From Serratia marcescens (GTDB lineage Bacteria > Pseudomonadota > Gammaproteobacteria > Enterobacterales > Enterobacteriaceae): a DNA stretch of 64,000 nucleotides. The DNA lies in the NCBI GenBank assembly GCA_015548865.1, contig JADMXW010000007.1, forward strand, positions 156,358-220,357, in the 5' to 3' direction. Positions 8,482-17,759 of the stretch are shown here, one piece after another. Each line of letters starts with the position of its first letter. The stretch's first letter is position 1. The notes below the pieces were generated by a model. That model was not told where the DNA came from. It worked only from the letters and a program-made list of their open reading frames with translations, and did not search any database. The translations under genes and the position numbers were made by a program.

Positions 8482-9789
8482 ATGTCAATCAACACGCAAA
8501 GGCCCCGTGCCATGCCGCCTAAAATAGGCGTTATCGCCGATGATTTTACCGGTGGCACTGATATCGCCAGCTTTTTGGTCAACGGCGGATTGTCCGCTAT
8601 TCAGGTGACCCAGCTTGATGAACAAAAAATCACAATTGATGCTGATACCATCGTCGTCAGCTTGAAAAGCCGTTCCTGCCCGGCTGACGAGGCCGTGACG
8701 CTGAGTCTCGAGGCATTGCGCTGGTTACAGAGACAAGGGTGTGAACGAATCTATTTTAAATATTGCTCGACATTTGACAGCACGGCGCAAGGCAACATTG
8801 GTCCGGTAACGGATAGCCTGCTTGATGCGTTGGGGCAGCATGTCACGCTGCTGTGCCCGGCATTGCCAGTGAACGGACGCACCGTATACAACGGCTACCT
8901 GTTTGTGAACGGTGTACCGTTGGATGAGTCAGGCATGCGCAACCACCCAGTGACACCGATGCGCGATGCCTGTGTGATGCGGTTGATGGCATCGCAGGCG
9001 GCAGGCCGTGCGGCAAACATTCCCTTCTCTGTTATTGATGCGGGGACACCAGCGGTGAAACAGGCTATTGCCGATCTGAGCCATGCGGGTTACCGCTACC
9101 TCATTCCCGATGCGCTGACGTCAACGCACCTGGAAACCATTGCCGAGGCTAGTCTGGAAATGCCATTGCTTACCGGCGGTTCAGGCTTGGCGGGTGGATT
9201 AGCTGCCGTGCTCACGCGTGGCTTGTCGGTGAACAAAACAGATGCCAGTGAGGCTGGCAAACCTGCTGATGGCGGTAAAACGGTGATTTTGTCGGGCTCC
9301 TGCTCTGTCATGACGAATGCGCAAGTCGCTGCCTATGCGACAGAGGCTCCTGCACAACCGCTCGATATCGCCCGCTGTATTGACGGTCTTGATGATTATG
9401 TTGACGACATGGCGGAGTGGGTAGACCACCTGCAAGGGGCACTTGCACCGTTGGTATATTCCACCGCAGGTGACGATATTGCACGCATTCAGGCGCGCTA
9501 TGGTGCCCAGCAGGCCAGTGCAGCAGTGGAGAATTTCTTCGCCCAACTGGCGCTCAAATTGGCACAGAAGGGAGTCGATCATTTCATTGTTGCAGGCGGT
9601 GAAACCTCAGGAGCGGTGATGCAGCGCTTGCAGGTAGGCGCGTTACGCATTGGCCCACAGATAGCGCCCGGTGTTCCTTGGGTGCGAGCGGCGGATGCAC
9701 CACGCTTTTTTGCGCTTAAATCCGGCAACTTTGGTGACGAACGATTCTTTTTTACCGCACAAGATTTCTATCAAAAGGATAATAAATAA
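8482..9789 (+). CDS. otnK: Four-carbon acid sugar kinase (DUF1537 family), OtnK-like
   Basis: A 435-residue cytoplasmic kinase of the DUF1537 family. Family members phosphorylate four-carbon acid sugars; OtnK makes 3-oxo-tetronate 4-phosphate. The N-terminal substrate domain shows IGVIADDFTGGTDIA (about 15-29). The C-terminal nucleotide-binding domain shows VILSGSCS and VAGGETSGAVMQRL near the end. Length matches the family. I start at MSINTQRP because AGGG lies upstream; MPPKIGV ten residues on is also possible. It is followed with a one-base TAATG overlap by the OtnC-like decarboxylase and then the OtnI-like isomerase, the classic order of this pathway, which makes the oxo-tetronate role more likely than a direct threonate or erythronate kinase. 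Confidence 0.87.
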   Translation: MSINTQRPRAMPPKIGVIADDFTGGTDIASFLVNGGLSAIQVTQLDEQKITIDADTIVVSLKSRSCPADEAVTLSLEALRWLQRQGCERIYFKYCSTFDSTAQGNIGPVTDSLLDALGQHVTLLCPALPVNGRTVYNGYLFVNGVPLDESGMRNHPVTPMRDACVMRLMASQAAGRAANIPFSVIDAGTPAVKQAIADLSHAGYRYLIPDALTSTHLETIAEASLEMPLLTGGSGLAGGLAAVLTRGLSVNKTDASEAGKPADGGKTVILSGSCSVMTNAQVAAYATEAPAQPLDIARCIDGLDDYVDDMAEWVDHLQGALAPLVYSTAGDDIARIQARYGAQQASAAVENFFAQLALKLAQKGVDHFIVAGGETSGAVMQRLQVGALRIGPQIAPGVPWVRAADAPRFFALKSGNFGDERFFFTAQDFYQKDNK

Positions 9790-10409
9790 TGGAACGTGAA
9801 CTGCGTGAACTGATGGTCTCTTGCGGTGCTTCCTACTATCAGCGGGGTTACTCCGTAGGTTCTGCTGGCAATCTATCGTTGCGGTTGCCTGATGGAAATA
9901 TCCTCGCAACGCCGACCAACTCTTGCCTGGGCTCTCTGAATGCCGAGCGGTTATCCAAAGTGACGATGGACGGAGAGCAGGTGACGGGCGACCGTATGTC
10001 TAAAGAGATTGCATTCCATTTGGCGATTTATCGCCAGCGCCCGGACTGTAATGCGATTGTGCATCTGCATTCCACCTACCTGACAGCGCTGTCATGTTTG
10101 GCCGATGTCGATCCGGAAAATATTATCCGTCCCTTCACTCCCTACTATGTAATGAAGGTAGGCAAGATGCCGTTATTGCCTTACTTTAAGCCGGGCAGCA
10201 TCAAGATTGCGGAAACGCTAGCGCAACGGGCACATGATGCCAATGCCTTCTTGCTGGCGAATCATGGTCCGGTGGTATTGGGGTCGTCGCTAACGGAAGC
10301 TGCCAATGCCATGGATGAGTTGGAAGAGACCGCAAAGCTGATGTTTTTACTCAAAGATGCCAACGTGCGTTATCTCACTGATGCTGAAATAAGCGAACTG
10401 CGTCCCTGA
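9789..10409 (+). CDS. otnC: 3-oxo-tetronate 4-phosphate decarboxylase-like class II aldolase
   Basis: A 206-residue class II aldolase/adducin-family protein. In the known pathway OtnC removes CO2 from 3-oxo-tetronate 4-phosphate to give dihydroxyacetone phosphate. Visible are the phosphate-loop region SAGNLSLRLPDG (about 24-35), zinc-ligand histidines in VHLHSTYLTALS (about 94-105) and the C-terminal LLANHGPVVLGSSL containing the third ligand. Its start overlaps the kinase stop by one base, so translation is probably coupled. Sequence alone cannot exclude a fuculose- or ribulose-phosphate aldolase; the neighbours decide the call. Confidence 0.85.
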   Translation: MERELRELMVSCGASYYQRGYSVGSAGNLSLRLPDGNILATPTNSCLGSLNAERLSKVTMDGEQVTGDRMSKEIAFHLAIYRQRPDCNAIVHLHSTYLTALSCLADVDPENIIRPFTPYYVMKVGKMPLLPYFKPGSIKIAETLAQRAHDANAFLLANHGPVVLGSSLTEAANAMDELEETAKLMFLLKDANVRYLTDAEISELRP

Positions 10410-10427
10410 GAGTACTAAGGAGACATG

Positions 10428-11210
10428 ATGCCCAGATTTGCCGCGAATCTCTCTATGCTGTTTACCGAAGTACCTTTTCTGGCACGGTTTGAGGCTGCCG
10501 CCAGAGCAGGGTTTAACGCGGTAGAGTTTCTGTTTCCTTATGCTTACCCAGTGGAAGATATTCGCCAGGAACTGCGCCGTAATGGATTGCAACTTGCACT
10601 GTTTAACGTCAATCCAGGTGATTATGCTGGAGGTGAGCGCGGTTTAGCCGTGCTGCCAGGACGAGAGTGTGAATTTAAAGAGTCGCTCGATCAGGCATTG
10701 CACTACGCGCAACGTTTGGAGTGCAAAAAACTGCATGTTATGTCAGGCAATACGCCTGAATCGCTCTCTACGGCAGACGCCACCGAGCTATGGCTCACCA
10801 ACATGCGACTGGCAGCCGATCGTTTGGCGCAGCAGCAGGTCATGCTACTGTGCGAGGCGCTTAATCCGCGCGACGCACCGGGCTATTTCCTGCACGACCA
10901 GCACATTACCGATCGGCTGGTGAGTATGATTGACCGTCCTAATGCCCGCGTACAGTTGGATCTGTACCACGCCCAGATTACCCACGGCGATCTCAGCGTA
11001 CTGATCCGTTCGTTGGCTGGGCGCATTGGGCATGTACAGATTGCATCCGTGCCTGATCGCCACGAACCTGTTTCGGGGGAAATTAATTATGCCCATATCT
11101 TCCGGGAACTGGAAAAGGCGGGATACCATGACTGGATAGGCTGTGAGTATCATCCCGAATCCAGTACGCAGAGCGGGCTAATCTGGCGGAAAGCGTTTGA
11201 CGAACCATAA
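10428..11210 (+). CDS. otnI: 2-oxo-tetronate isomerase-like protein (hydroxypyruvate isomerase family)
   Basis: A 260-residue xylose-isomerase-like TIM barrel. Metal and catalytic positions of the hydroxypyruvate isomerase/OtnI family are visible: Glu in LLCEALNP, Asp and His in VQLDLYHAQI, His in GRIGHVQIAS and the final Glu in IGCEYHPE. The family start PRFAANLSMLF and FNVNPGDYAGGERG are also typical. AAGGAG lies five bases before the second of two adjacent ATG codons, which I chose. In the pathway it interconverts 2-oxo- and 3-oxo-tetronate ahead of the kinase. It is the third gene of the operon. Confidence 0.86.
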   Translation: MPRFAANLSMLFTEVPFLARFEAAARAGFNAVEFLFPYAYPVEDIRQELRRNGLQLALFNVNPGDYAGGERGLAVLPGRECEFKESLDQALHYAQRLECKKLHVMSGNTPESLSTADATELWLTNMRLAADRLAQQQVMLLCEALNPRDAPGYFLHDQHITDRLVSMIDRPNARVQLDLYHAQITHGDLSVLIRSLAGRIGHVQIASVPDRHEPVSGEINYAHIFRELEKAGYHDWIGCEYHPESSTQSGLIWRKAFDEP

Positions 11211-11302
11211 ACGGAATTGAACAATACGTTCCACGAATAAGCTCATTCCATCAGGCGGTTACCGGCACGCGGCCGGTGAGAAACAGCATAAAAAGGCGAT
11301 AG

Positions 11303-12064
11303 ATGATCCCAGCTAAAAGACAGCAATTAATACTGACAGCATTGGTTGAGCGTGAGCTGATCTCCATTACGGAATTGACCGAACTTTTGGGCGTGTCACA
11401 CATGACCGTGCGGCGGGATATTCAAAAGCTGGAACAGGAAGGGCGCGTGCTTTCCGTATCGGGTGGCGTGCAATTGTCTGAAAAAATCACCTCGGAACCG
11501 TCGCATCTGACCAAACGCACGCTGCAATTTGCTGAAAAGACCCTGATTGCCAACGCCGCAGCGCAGTACGTTCATCCGGGAATGTCACTCTATCTGGATG
11601 CGGGCACGACTTCGTTGGCACTTGCCAAGGTGTTGGAGTCCATGGACGATTTGCTGATCGTCAGCAACGATCTGATGGTGATCAACTATCTTATCGAACA
11701 TTCCGAGTGCAAGCTTTACCACACGGGGGGATTGGTTTTGAGGGAAAATCGCTCATGCGTTGGCGACAGTTCTACCCATTTTCTGCATAACTTGAATGTG
11801 GATATCAGTTTTATCTCCTCCTCGTCGTGGAATGCGCGTTGGATCTCCACACCGACTGAAGCCAAAGTGGCGATCAAAAAAGCGGCCGTGGCGGCGGCGA
11901 ACAAGCGCATCCTGATTTGTGATTCCAGTAAATACGGCAAGGTCGGTACCTTTAACGCGGTATCATTGGAAGAGATGGATATTGTCATTACCGACAGCAA
12001 CCTGCCAGAAAGCGCGAAAAGTGCGTTGCTGCAAACTGGCGTGCACCTGGTGGTGGCGGAGTAG
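11303..12064 (+). CDS. DeoR-family transcriptional regulator
   Basis: A 253-residue DeoR-type repressor. The N-terminal winged helix-turn-helix is clear (about 5-57: KRQQLILTALVERELISI then VSHMTVRRDIQKLEQEG). The C-terminal sugar-phosphate isomerase-like effector domain is also clear (about 75-235, with LDAGTTSLALAKVL and the IVITDSNLP end). Such regulators usually respond to a phosphorylated sugar or acid-sugar intermediate. It follows otnI by 92 bases in the same direction and probably controls the otn genes, and possibly the divergent TRAP operon. No operator was identified. Confidence 0.85.
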   Translation: MIPAKRQQLILTALVERELISITELTELLGVSHMTVRRDIQKLEQEGRVLSVSGGVQLSEKITSEPSHLTKRTLQFAEKTLIANAAAQYVHPGMSLYLDAGTTSLALAKVLESMDDLLIVSNDLMVINYLIEHSECKLYHTGGLVLRENRSCVGDSSTHFLHNLNVDISFISSSSWNARWISTPTEAKVAIKKAAVAAANKRILICDSSKYGKVGTFNAVSLEEMDIVITDSNLPESAKSALLQTGVHLVVAE

Positions 12065-12328
12065 CTAACACAACACGTTATGCGTTGGCATCGGCAGAAA
12101 AAATAAATCAGACTGATGACAAAGTCCGTGATTCGCCGGGAAACACGGACATGCCAAAAAGGGTTTGTCAGCAACCTCAATAAATGCGGCTTTGCCTTTC
12201 GATATGGGGACTTTTCGCGAATCATACGTTGGTAATGAAAGATGACACTGACACTGCGTTGGTAACGGCACTGGCAACCTGGCAACCCGCGGTGTTAGCG
12301 TCATCAAAGCCTCAATCTGAACGCGTGG

Positions 12329-14056
12329 TTATAACTTCAGCACCTTGAGCCCATACTCCTGCGGGTTGGCAATACAGACCAGTTTACCCACTTGTGATAA
12401 ATCCCCTTTGGAGACGACGCTGCTGATATTGGTATCGGGAAAGCGCAGATTCTTCACCAAATGCACCACCGTTGGCCGACCTTTGTTATCAATATCAAGG
12501 ATCCACCCCAGAAACCCAGCTGAAAATTTCGCCAGGCTGCCGATGGGGTAAGGGCCATAAATCTGAATGTATTTTACCAACAGCGGCTTGTCATAGGCTT
12601 GGTGCGCTTCATGGATTTTACGATAGGCTTCCAGTGGCGTACGGGGAGAGACGCCATTACGCGCGTGTCGCAATGTGTTGACGGCTTTGATCACCGATAC
12701 TAGCCTGACGAGCGGTGATAATTGAGCACTCTGTTTGCCTGCCGGATAGCCGCTACCATCGAGACGTTCATTGGCATTTTCGATCACTTCACGGCAAACA
12801 GGGCTCATTTCCCAGCCGAGTTCACTCAATTTACGACATAGTTCGGTAACATGACCGAGTAGTATCGCTTTCTGCGCCGGATTCATATTGACTTTCAATG
12901 AGGGAAGATGGGCATTAACCAACAGGGGTTTACCCATGGTGTGTAACAGCGTGCCCAAAACGGCCTCACGTATTTGTGCATCGTGGGGATCGTGAATTAA
13001 CAGCATGTCAGCCAATGTGCCGGAGACTTGCACCGCATGCCGCACCCAGTCGGCTTCGTCACGCAGAAATGACAAGGCATAGAGGAATGCTTTGCGATCG
13101 CTTTTGACCAGATATAACAAGGTATCGACGCAGTCATAAAAAATATCCAGCGGTAGCTGGTTGCGCGTTTTTAGGTACATCAACCCAATCTGGAGACGAT
13201 GGGCCACTTCCAATACGCCTCGTTCCATTGGGGTTTGGCGAGTGCGTTTTTCGCGTTCCTGATTTTCCCGTAACAGAATGCTCTTCTCCTTGGCACTGGG
13301 AATAAACAGAGGAGAGGGGTAGATCATGCTGCCGGTAATGCCGGTACGAAATGCGGCCTCTCTTTCCACTTCATTAGTACAGTGAAACAATGCTTCAGAT
13401 TGCAATGAAGATAAATTAATGAATTGCACCCCGACAGCGGCATAACCATTATTGCCAAAAGGACGCATATGGCGAATTCTTCCCTCAGCAAAAAGCACCG
13501 TTCCATTTGGAAATTCTATCGTTATACTCGGAATTGCCTGACCTACCTCCACGGCAATACTTTCAACAAGATCGATTTCGACCAGACATCCGCCGGTCGA
13601 AAGGTTGCGTAATTTACCTGTTACGGTAAGTACATGACGGTAGATCTCGACACGGACACGGGCTTGCATTCCAAGAATAAACGGAATACGAATAGCGCCA
13701 CGATTTTCAGTAACAAACACCGAATCGGGTAGCTTACATTCCAGCCGGTATAACATGCTGTCTACCTTGAAAAATTTTGCCGGAATATTACACAGACTGT
13801 AGGTCTCTCGTTCGCTGTTTTCTGCGCCTTTCAGTGCCTCCAGATCAAAACTTAATCCCCCTTCATCAAGGTAGTGCTCAATATCAGAACCCGTGTATTC
13901 GACCTCTAATATCATATTATGGGTATTGAGGCTGAGCTCTCTGACATCGGCTTTCAGAGGATACGGCATATTCTTGGCATAAATTGACATTGCATGGGGG
14001 TGCTGGATTAGCGAGCGAATAACATTATTTGGCGGGGGGGCGTAATGCTCCATCAT
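12329..14056 (-). CDS. PilZ-domain protein with degenerate HD-GYP domain
   Basis: A 575-residue cytoplasmic protein. Residues 1-110 resemble the YcgR-type N-terminal domain. A PilZ c-di-GMP-binding domain spans about 118-225, with Arg119/Arg123 in NRGAIRIPF and NLSTGG at 151-156. Residues about 280-520 have the shape of an HD-GYP phosphodiesterase: DGSGYP is intact at 433-438. However, the metal-binding HD is HT (372-373), the usual His-His before DGSGYP is Asn-Ala, and the later conserved Asp is gone. It therefore probably binds c-di-GMP without hydrolysing it. Similar proteins act as effectors of motility, exopolysaccharide or biofilm. An EAL gene is divergently placed next to it. Confidence 0.8.
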   Translation of the reverse strand: MMEHYAPPPNNVIRSLIQHPHAMSIYAKNMPYPLKADVRELSLNTHNMILEVEYTGSDIEHYLDEGGLSFDLEALKGAENSERETYSLCNIPAKFFKVDSMLYRLECKLPDSVFVTENRGAIRIPFILGMQARVRVEIYRHVLTVTGKLRNLSTGGCLVEIDLVESIAVEVGQAIPSITIEFPNGTVLFAEGRIRHMRPFGNNGYAAVGVQFINLSSLQSEALFHCTNEVEREAAFRTGITGSMIYPSPLFIPSAKEKSILLRENQEREKRTRQTPMERGVLEVAHRLQIGLMYLKTRNQLPLDIFYDCVDTLLYLVKSDRKAFLYALSFLRDEADWVRHAVQVSGTLADMLLIHDPHDAQIREAVLGTLLHTMGKPLLVNAHLPSLKVNMNPAQKAILLGHVTELCRKLSELGWEMSPVCREVIENANERLDGSGYPAGKQSAQLSPLVRLVSVIKAVNTLRHARNGVSPRTPLEAYRKIHEAHQAYDKPLLVKYIQIYGPYPIGSLAKFSAGFLGWILDIDNKGRPTVVHLVKNLRFPDTNISSVVSKGDLSQVGKLVCIANPQEYGLKVLKL

Positions 14057-14556
14057 ACGATATCCCTCTTTTTATGAATAAGCCCTGGCGCTGGATAACT
14101 TTCCTGTTTTTTTAACTGAGCGCTAAGCAAATTATTTGATATAGAGTCACGGTGATAATCAAAAAAATCTAATGATTCGCTTATGGAAAGCAAACGCTAC
14201 GTATTCTACATGTGCTAGTAAACTCAGTGTTTTTTGCATCCTAACAAGCTTTATACACGGTTACAATGGGTATGCCGCTAGATGAAATTGACGTGATTTT
14301 AGATAAAACAACGAAAATGACTAAAATATCCAATGTTGTTGAAATTTAGCATTATTAAATTTATTAAAATTGGGTTTTAATACCAAATATTGATATAGAT
14401 TTTAGCGATCATTAAATTACAAGCAATAGTCAAAACCTATCAAATAGAGATTATTGATCATTCAAAACAATTTTCAAATGCTTTGAATAAATGTTTAAAA
14501 TTTATAAGGGCGGAGTAAAAGACCCAATTCCTATGGAGAGGGAGTGAAGCAGCAAG
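14057..14556. other. AT-rich divergent promoter region between the two c-di-GMP genes
   Basis: Five hundred bases with strikingly AT-rich sequence from about 14300 to 14510. It must hold the promoters of the leftward PilZ/HD-GYP gene and the rightward EAL gene. AT-rich tracts of this kind are typical H-NS targets in enterobacteria, but that is inference. I found no open frame or RNA gene in it. Confidence 0.45.
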
Positions 14557-15297
14557 ATGAATACGAGTATGCTATATGTGAATGGCAAACGGATTTGGTT
14601 AAAGGCGGAGTACCAGCCCATCATTCATCTTCCTGAAAATAGGATATTCAGGTATGAAGCCCTTGCCCGGTTTTACTATCCGAACGGTGAGTTAATCCCG
14701 ACGCAGCAAATGATTGAAGAGATTGAAGCCTGTGGTTTGATTTATCAGATTACAGATTTCATCTTTGATGTCGTGTGCCGGCTAATAAAATATAAGAAAG
14801 CGTTATCAATTTCCTTCAACCTTTCATCGCTTATTTTCAACGATATTGAGTATTTGGATAAGTTGCATCAAACCTGCTTGATATACGGTGTCAACCCACA
14901 GAATATCGAAATAGAGTTAAGCGAAAAGATTACTCAGCAGCAATTGATGGAGGGGGCTGCATTTTTAAGTAAAGCTAAACGTTATGGCTTTATGATCTCA
15001 TTAGATGACTTTGGCGCCGGATGCCTGAAAACAGACAGCCTTGCACTGTTCAATTTTGATACGATAAAAATAGATCGCTCTATTGTTAATGGTATTGGTA
15101 CCGATCTCTCCAAATTAGAAAAGATGCAAAAGTTATTGCACGTTCTCATCCCCCTTGGTGTCAATATCATTTGCGAAGGTGTTGAAAAAGCCGCTGATTT
15201 GAATAAGCTGAAGCATTACTTACCGATCTTTATCCAAGGCTATATCTTTTATCGTCCTTTAACGTTCAATCAACTTAAACTTCTGGAAGATTTTTGA
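14557..15297 (+). CDS. EAL-domain c-di-GMP phosphodiesterase
   Basis: A 246-residue stand-alone EAL domain with no sensory or membrane part. The residues needed for catalysis and metal binding are all visible: EAL at 34-36, Asn87 in SFNLSS, Glu119 in IEIELSE, Asp149-Asp150 in LDDFGAG, Lys170 in IKIDRS, Glu207 in CEGVE and Gln226 in IQGY. It should hydrolyse c-di-GMP to pGpG, lowering the signal. GGAGAGGGAG about 15 bases upstream may serve as the ribosome-binding site. It is divergent from the PilZ/HD-GYP protein, suggesting that one makes the response and the other removes the ligand. Confidence 0.88.
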   Translation: MNTSMLYVNGKRIWLKAEYQPIIHLPENRIFRYEALARFYYPNGELIPTQQMIEEIEACGLIYQITDFIFDVVCRLIKYKKALSISFNLSSLIFNDIEYLDKLHQTCLIYGVNPQNIEIELSEKITQQQLMEGAAFLSKAKRYGFMISLDDFGAGCLKTDSLALFNFDTIKIDRSIVNGIGTDLSKLEKMQKLLHVLIPLGVNIICEGVEKAADLNKLKHYLPIFIQGYIFYRPLTFNQLKLLEDF

Positions 15298-15500
15298 CCC
15301 TTCTTTCTGTCCGCGTCTTTGCCATCATCCCTCAAATACTCACGAAACAGCAACGTGTTACCGAGATTGCTACAAACCCTTTTCAGCATGTCCGTATTTC
15401 TCAGCAAATTACACCAATGGGCACGGCTCTTAGCCGTGTTCCATAGCTGTTCCGCTCTTTTCTGGCAAGCCGGAGCAATGTCCCTTTGTCTTATAACCAC
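15270..15500 (-). CDS. Possible small hypothetical protein (doubtful)
   Basis: A 76-codon leftward frame whose middle looks more protein-like than a random shadow frame, for example CQKRAEQLWNTAKSRAHWC and LGNTLLFREYLRDDGKDAD. It overlaps the 3' end of the EAL gene by 28 bases, tail to tail. I recognise no family and see no strong ribosome-binding site. It could be a short hypothetical protein, a decayed gene fragment or a conserved intergenic repeat. Confidence 0.2.
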   Translation of the reverse strand: MVIRQRDIAPACQKRAEQLWNTAKSRAHWCNLLRNTDMLKRVCSNLGNTLLFREYLRDDGKDADRKKGQKSSRSLS

Positions 15501-15567
15501 AATAAAAATGTGGAAATGAGGCAGTGTTCATAAATATGTTGATACATTTCATCACCTCTTCTTACTT

Positions 15568-15581
15568 TTGATCAAAAGCAA
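15568..15581 (+). promoter_or_regulatory. Candidate FNR site upstream of nrfA
   Basis: TTGAT, four bases, then AGCAA: one mismatch from the FNR consensus TTGAT-N4-ATCAA. It lies about 127 bases before the nrfA start, in the 410-base gap after the EAL gene. FNR activation of nrf under anaerobiosis is established in E. coli; its use here is inference. Confidence 0.4.
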
Positions 15582-15707
15582 TATTTTGAATGCATCTTTT
15601 TGTTACTGATAGTCGCGGATAATGTCATGATAGTTTTTGGGGTTATGTCGTATTGCTGTCATCAAGATAGTTAAAAAGGCCGCCAGCGGGTGGCTCAATT
15701 CGGACAT

Positions 15708-17150
15708 ATGCGCATGGTCAGGATCAGCATGTTAATCCCCTCTCTGTGGGGCATGGTAGCCAGCCTTTTCATTCTTTTTCCCGCGCAGGCGGAGGATGCA
15801 ACGGCAGTGAAAACCCCTGTCGCTGTAGAAGCACGTAACGATACATTCACGCAAAAACACCCCGATCAGTACAATTCGTGGAAAGCGACCAGTGAGCAAT
15901 CTGAGCGCCATGATGCACTGGCCGAAGACCCAAACATGGTGATTCTCTGGGCGGGGTATCCGTTTTCACGGGATTACAACAAACCGCGCGGCCACGCCTT
16001 TGCGTTGACTGATGTGCGCGAAACCTTGCGTACCGGGGCACCTAAAAATGCAGAAGATGGTCCGTTACCCATGGCGTGTTGGAGCTGTAAAAGCCCGGAT
16101 GTTGCCCGCCTGATTCAGCAGGAAGGAGAGGACGGATACTTTAAAGGGAAATGGGCGCGTGGCGGTCCGGAGATCGTTAACGATCTTGGCTGTGCCGACT
16201 GCCACAACACGGCTTCACCCGAGTTTGCGCAGGGCAAACCCGCGCTGATGCTTTCCCGACCTTATGCTGCCAGAGGGATGGCATCGATTGGCAAACCTTT
16301 TGAAAAAGCCGGTCGTTTTGACCAGCAAGCCATGGTCTGCGGGCAGTGCCACGTTGAGTATTATTTTTCCGGCAAAGATAAAGCGGTCAAACTGCCTTGG
16401 GACAACGGCACCAAAGTGGAAGACATGGAGAAATACTATGACGCCATCGCCTTTTCTGACTGGACCAACTCACTTTCTCGTGCGCCCATGGTCAAGGCCC
16501 AGCACCCGGAATATGAAACCTGGAGTGCAGGGATTCACGGTAAGAACAACGTGACCTGCATTGACTGTCACATGCCGAAGGTTAAAAACGCGAAAGGCAA
16601 ATTTTATACCGATCACAAGATTGGTAACCCATTCGATAATTACGAACAAACCTGCACCAACTGTCACACACAAGACAAAGCGACCCTGCAGGGGATTGTT
16701 GCTGAGCGTAAGGCGGCTATTCAGTCTCTGAAACTGAAAGCTGAAGACCAACTGGTTCATGCGCATTTTGAAGCCAAAGCGGCCTGGGATGCGGGGGCAA
16801 CCGAGGCAGAAATGCAACCGATTCTGACTGACATCCGCCATGCCCAATGGCGCTGGGATCTTGCGATCGCATCCCATGGCATTCATATGCATGCGCCGGA
16901 TGAAGGGTTAAGAATGCTCGGTACCTCTCTGGATAAAGCTGCCGATGCGCGAACCAAACTGGTGCGTCTGCTTGCGACCAAGGGGATCACGCAAGAAGTC
17001 AAATTGCCGGATATCTCAACCAAAGAAAAAGCACAGCAGGCGATTGGGCTCAATATGCAACAAATCAACGCGGAGAAGCAGGATTTCCTGAACACAGTGG
17101 TGCCGCAGTGGGATGAACAGGCGCGCAAAGCCGGGCGACTGAGCCAATAA
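15708..17150 (+). CDS. nrfA: Periplasmic cytochrome c nitrite reductase (ammonia-forming)
   Basis: The catalytic subunit that reduces nitrite to ammonium with six electrons in the periplasm. The active-site heme motif CWSCK with its lysine ligand is present, followed by four CxxCH motifs (CADCH, CGQCH, CIDCH, CTNCH), giving five hemes. Near-identity to E. coli NrfA runs through [16 protein letters not shown] and [15 protein letters not shown] signal peptide ends near AQAED. The open frame reaches a GTG at 15690; I use the ATG at 15708 (480 residues), and the ATG at 15714 would give 478, the E. coli length. It is first in the nrf operon. Confidence 0.96.
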   Translation: MRMVRISMLIPSLWGMVASLFILFPAQAEDATAVKTPVAVEARNDTFTQKHPDQYNSWKATSEQSERHDALAEDPNMVILWAGYPFSRDYNKPRGHAFALTDVRETLRTGAPKNAEDGPLPMACWSCKSPDVARLIQQEGEDGYFKGKWARGGPEIVNDLGCADCHNTASPEFAQGKPALMLSRPYAARGMASIGKPFEKAGRFDQQAMVCGQCHVEYYFSGKDKAVKLPWDNGTKVEDMEKYYDAIAFSDWTNSLSRAPMVKAQHPEYETWSAGIHGKNNVTCIDCHMPKVKNAKGKFYTDHKIGNPFDNYEQTCTNCHTQDKATLQGIVAERKAAIQSLKLKAEDQLVHAHFEAKAAWDAGATEAEMQPILTDIRHAQWRWDLAIASHGIHMHAPDEGLRMLGTSLDKAADARTKLVRLLATKGITQEVKLPDISTKEKAQQAIGLNMQQINAEKQDFLNTVVPQWDEQARKAGRLSQ

Positions 17151-17192
17151 CCCCTACCGCCCACGAGCGGGCGGTCATTACGTGGAGTGGAT

Positions 17193-17759
17193 ATGAGCGT
17201 ATTACGTTCGTTATTAACTGCCGGGGTGTTGGTGCTAGGCATGTTTTGGACATTGCCGGGACAGACGGAACCCACATCTCAGGCACCGACAGGAAAACGG
17301 TGGACGGTGATGCCGCAGCGCAACCCTGATGAGGCATGCCTACAGTGCCATAAGCCGGAAGAAGATGGCATGAAGGGAAAACATGCAACGGCAATCAACC
17401 CGCAGAATCGTCAACAGATGACGTGTACCCGTTGTCATGGCAAGCCGTCGCTGCATCACCGTGAAGGGGTGAAAGACGTGATGCGTTTTAACGACCCGAT
17501 GTATACCGTAGAGCAGCAAAACGGTGTCTGTATGTCATGCCATACCCCGAAGCAGTTGCAAAAGTCGTTCTGGCCGCACGATGTGCATGTGACGAAAGTC
17601 GCTTGTGCAAGCTGCCATCAACTGCACCCGACACAGGATAAAATGCAGGCACTGGATGACAAAGGACGCATCAAGCTGTGTGTCGATTGCCATAGCGATC
17701 AGCGCAATAACCCAGATTTCAACCCGTCCTCCGTTCATCTGGGTAAGAGGCAGCCATGA
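17193..17759 (+). CDS. nrfB: Pentaheme cytochrome, electron donor to NrfA
   Basis: A 188-residue periplasmic cytochrome with an N-terminal signal sequence (about 1-25) and five CxxCH heme sites (CLQCH, CTRCH, CMSCH, CASCH, CVDCH), the number and length of E. coli NrfB. It carries electrons from the NrfCD quinol-oxidising pair to NrfA. GGAG lies five bases before the chosen ATG; an in-frame GTG six bases earlier would overlap it. The gap to nrfA is 42 bases, and nrfC overlaps its stop by four bases. Confidence 0.94.
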   Translation: MSVLRSLLTAGVLVLGMFWTLPGQTEPTSQAPTGKRWTVMPQRNPDEACLQCHKPEEDGMKGKHATAINPQNRQQMTCTRCHGKPSLHHREGVKDVMRFNDPMYTVEQQNGVCMSCHTPKQLQKSFWPHDVHVTKVACASCHQLHPTQDKMQALDDKGRIKLCVDCHSDQRNNPDFNPSSVHLGKRQP

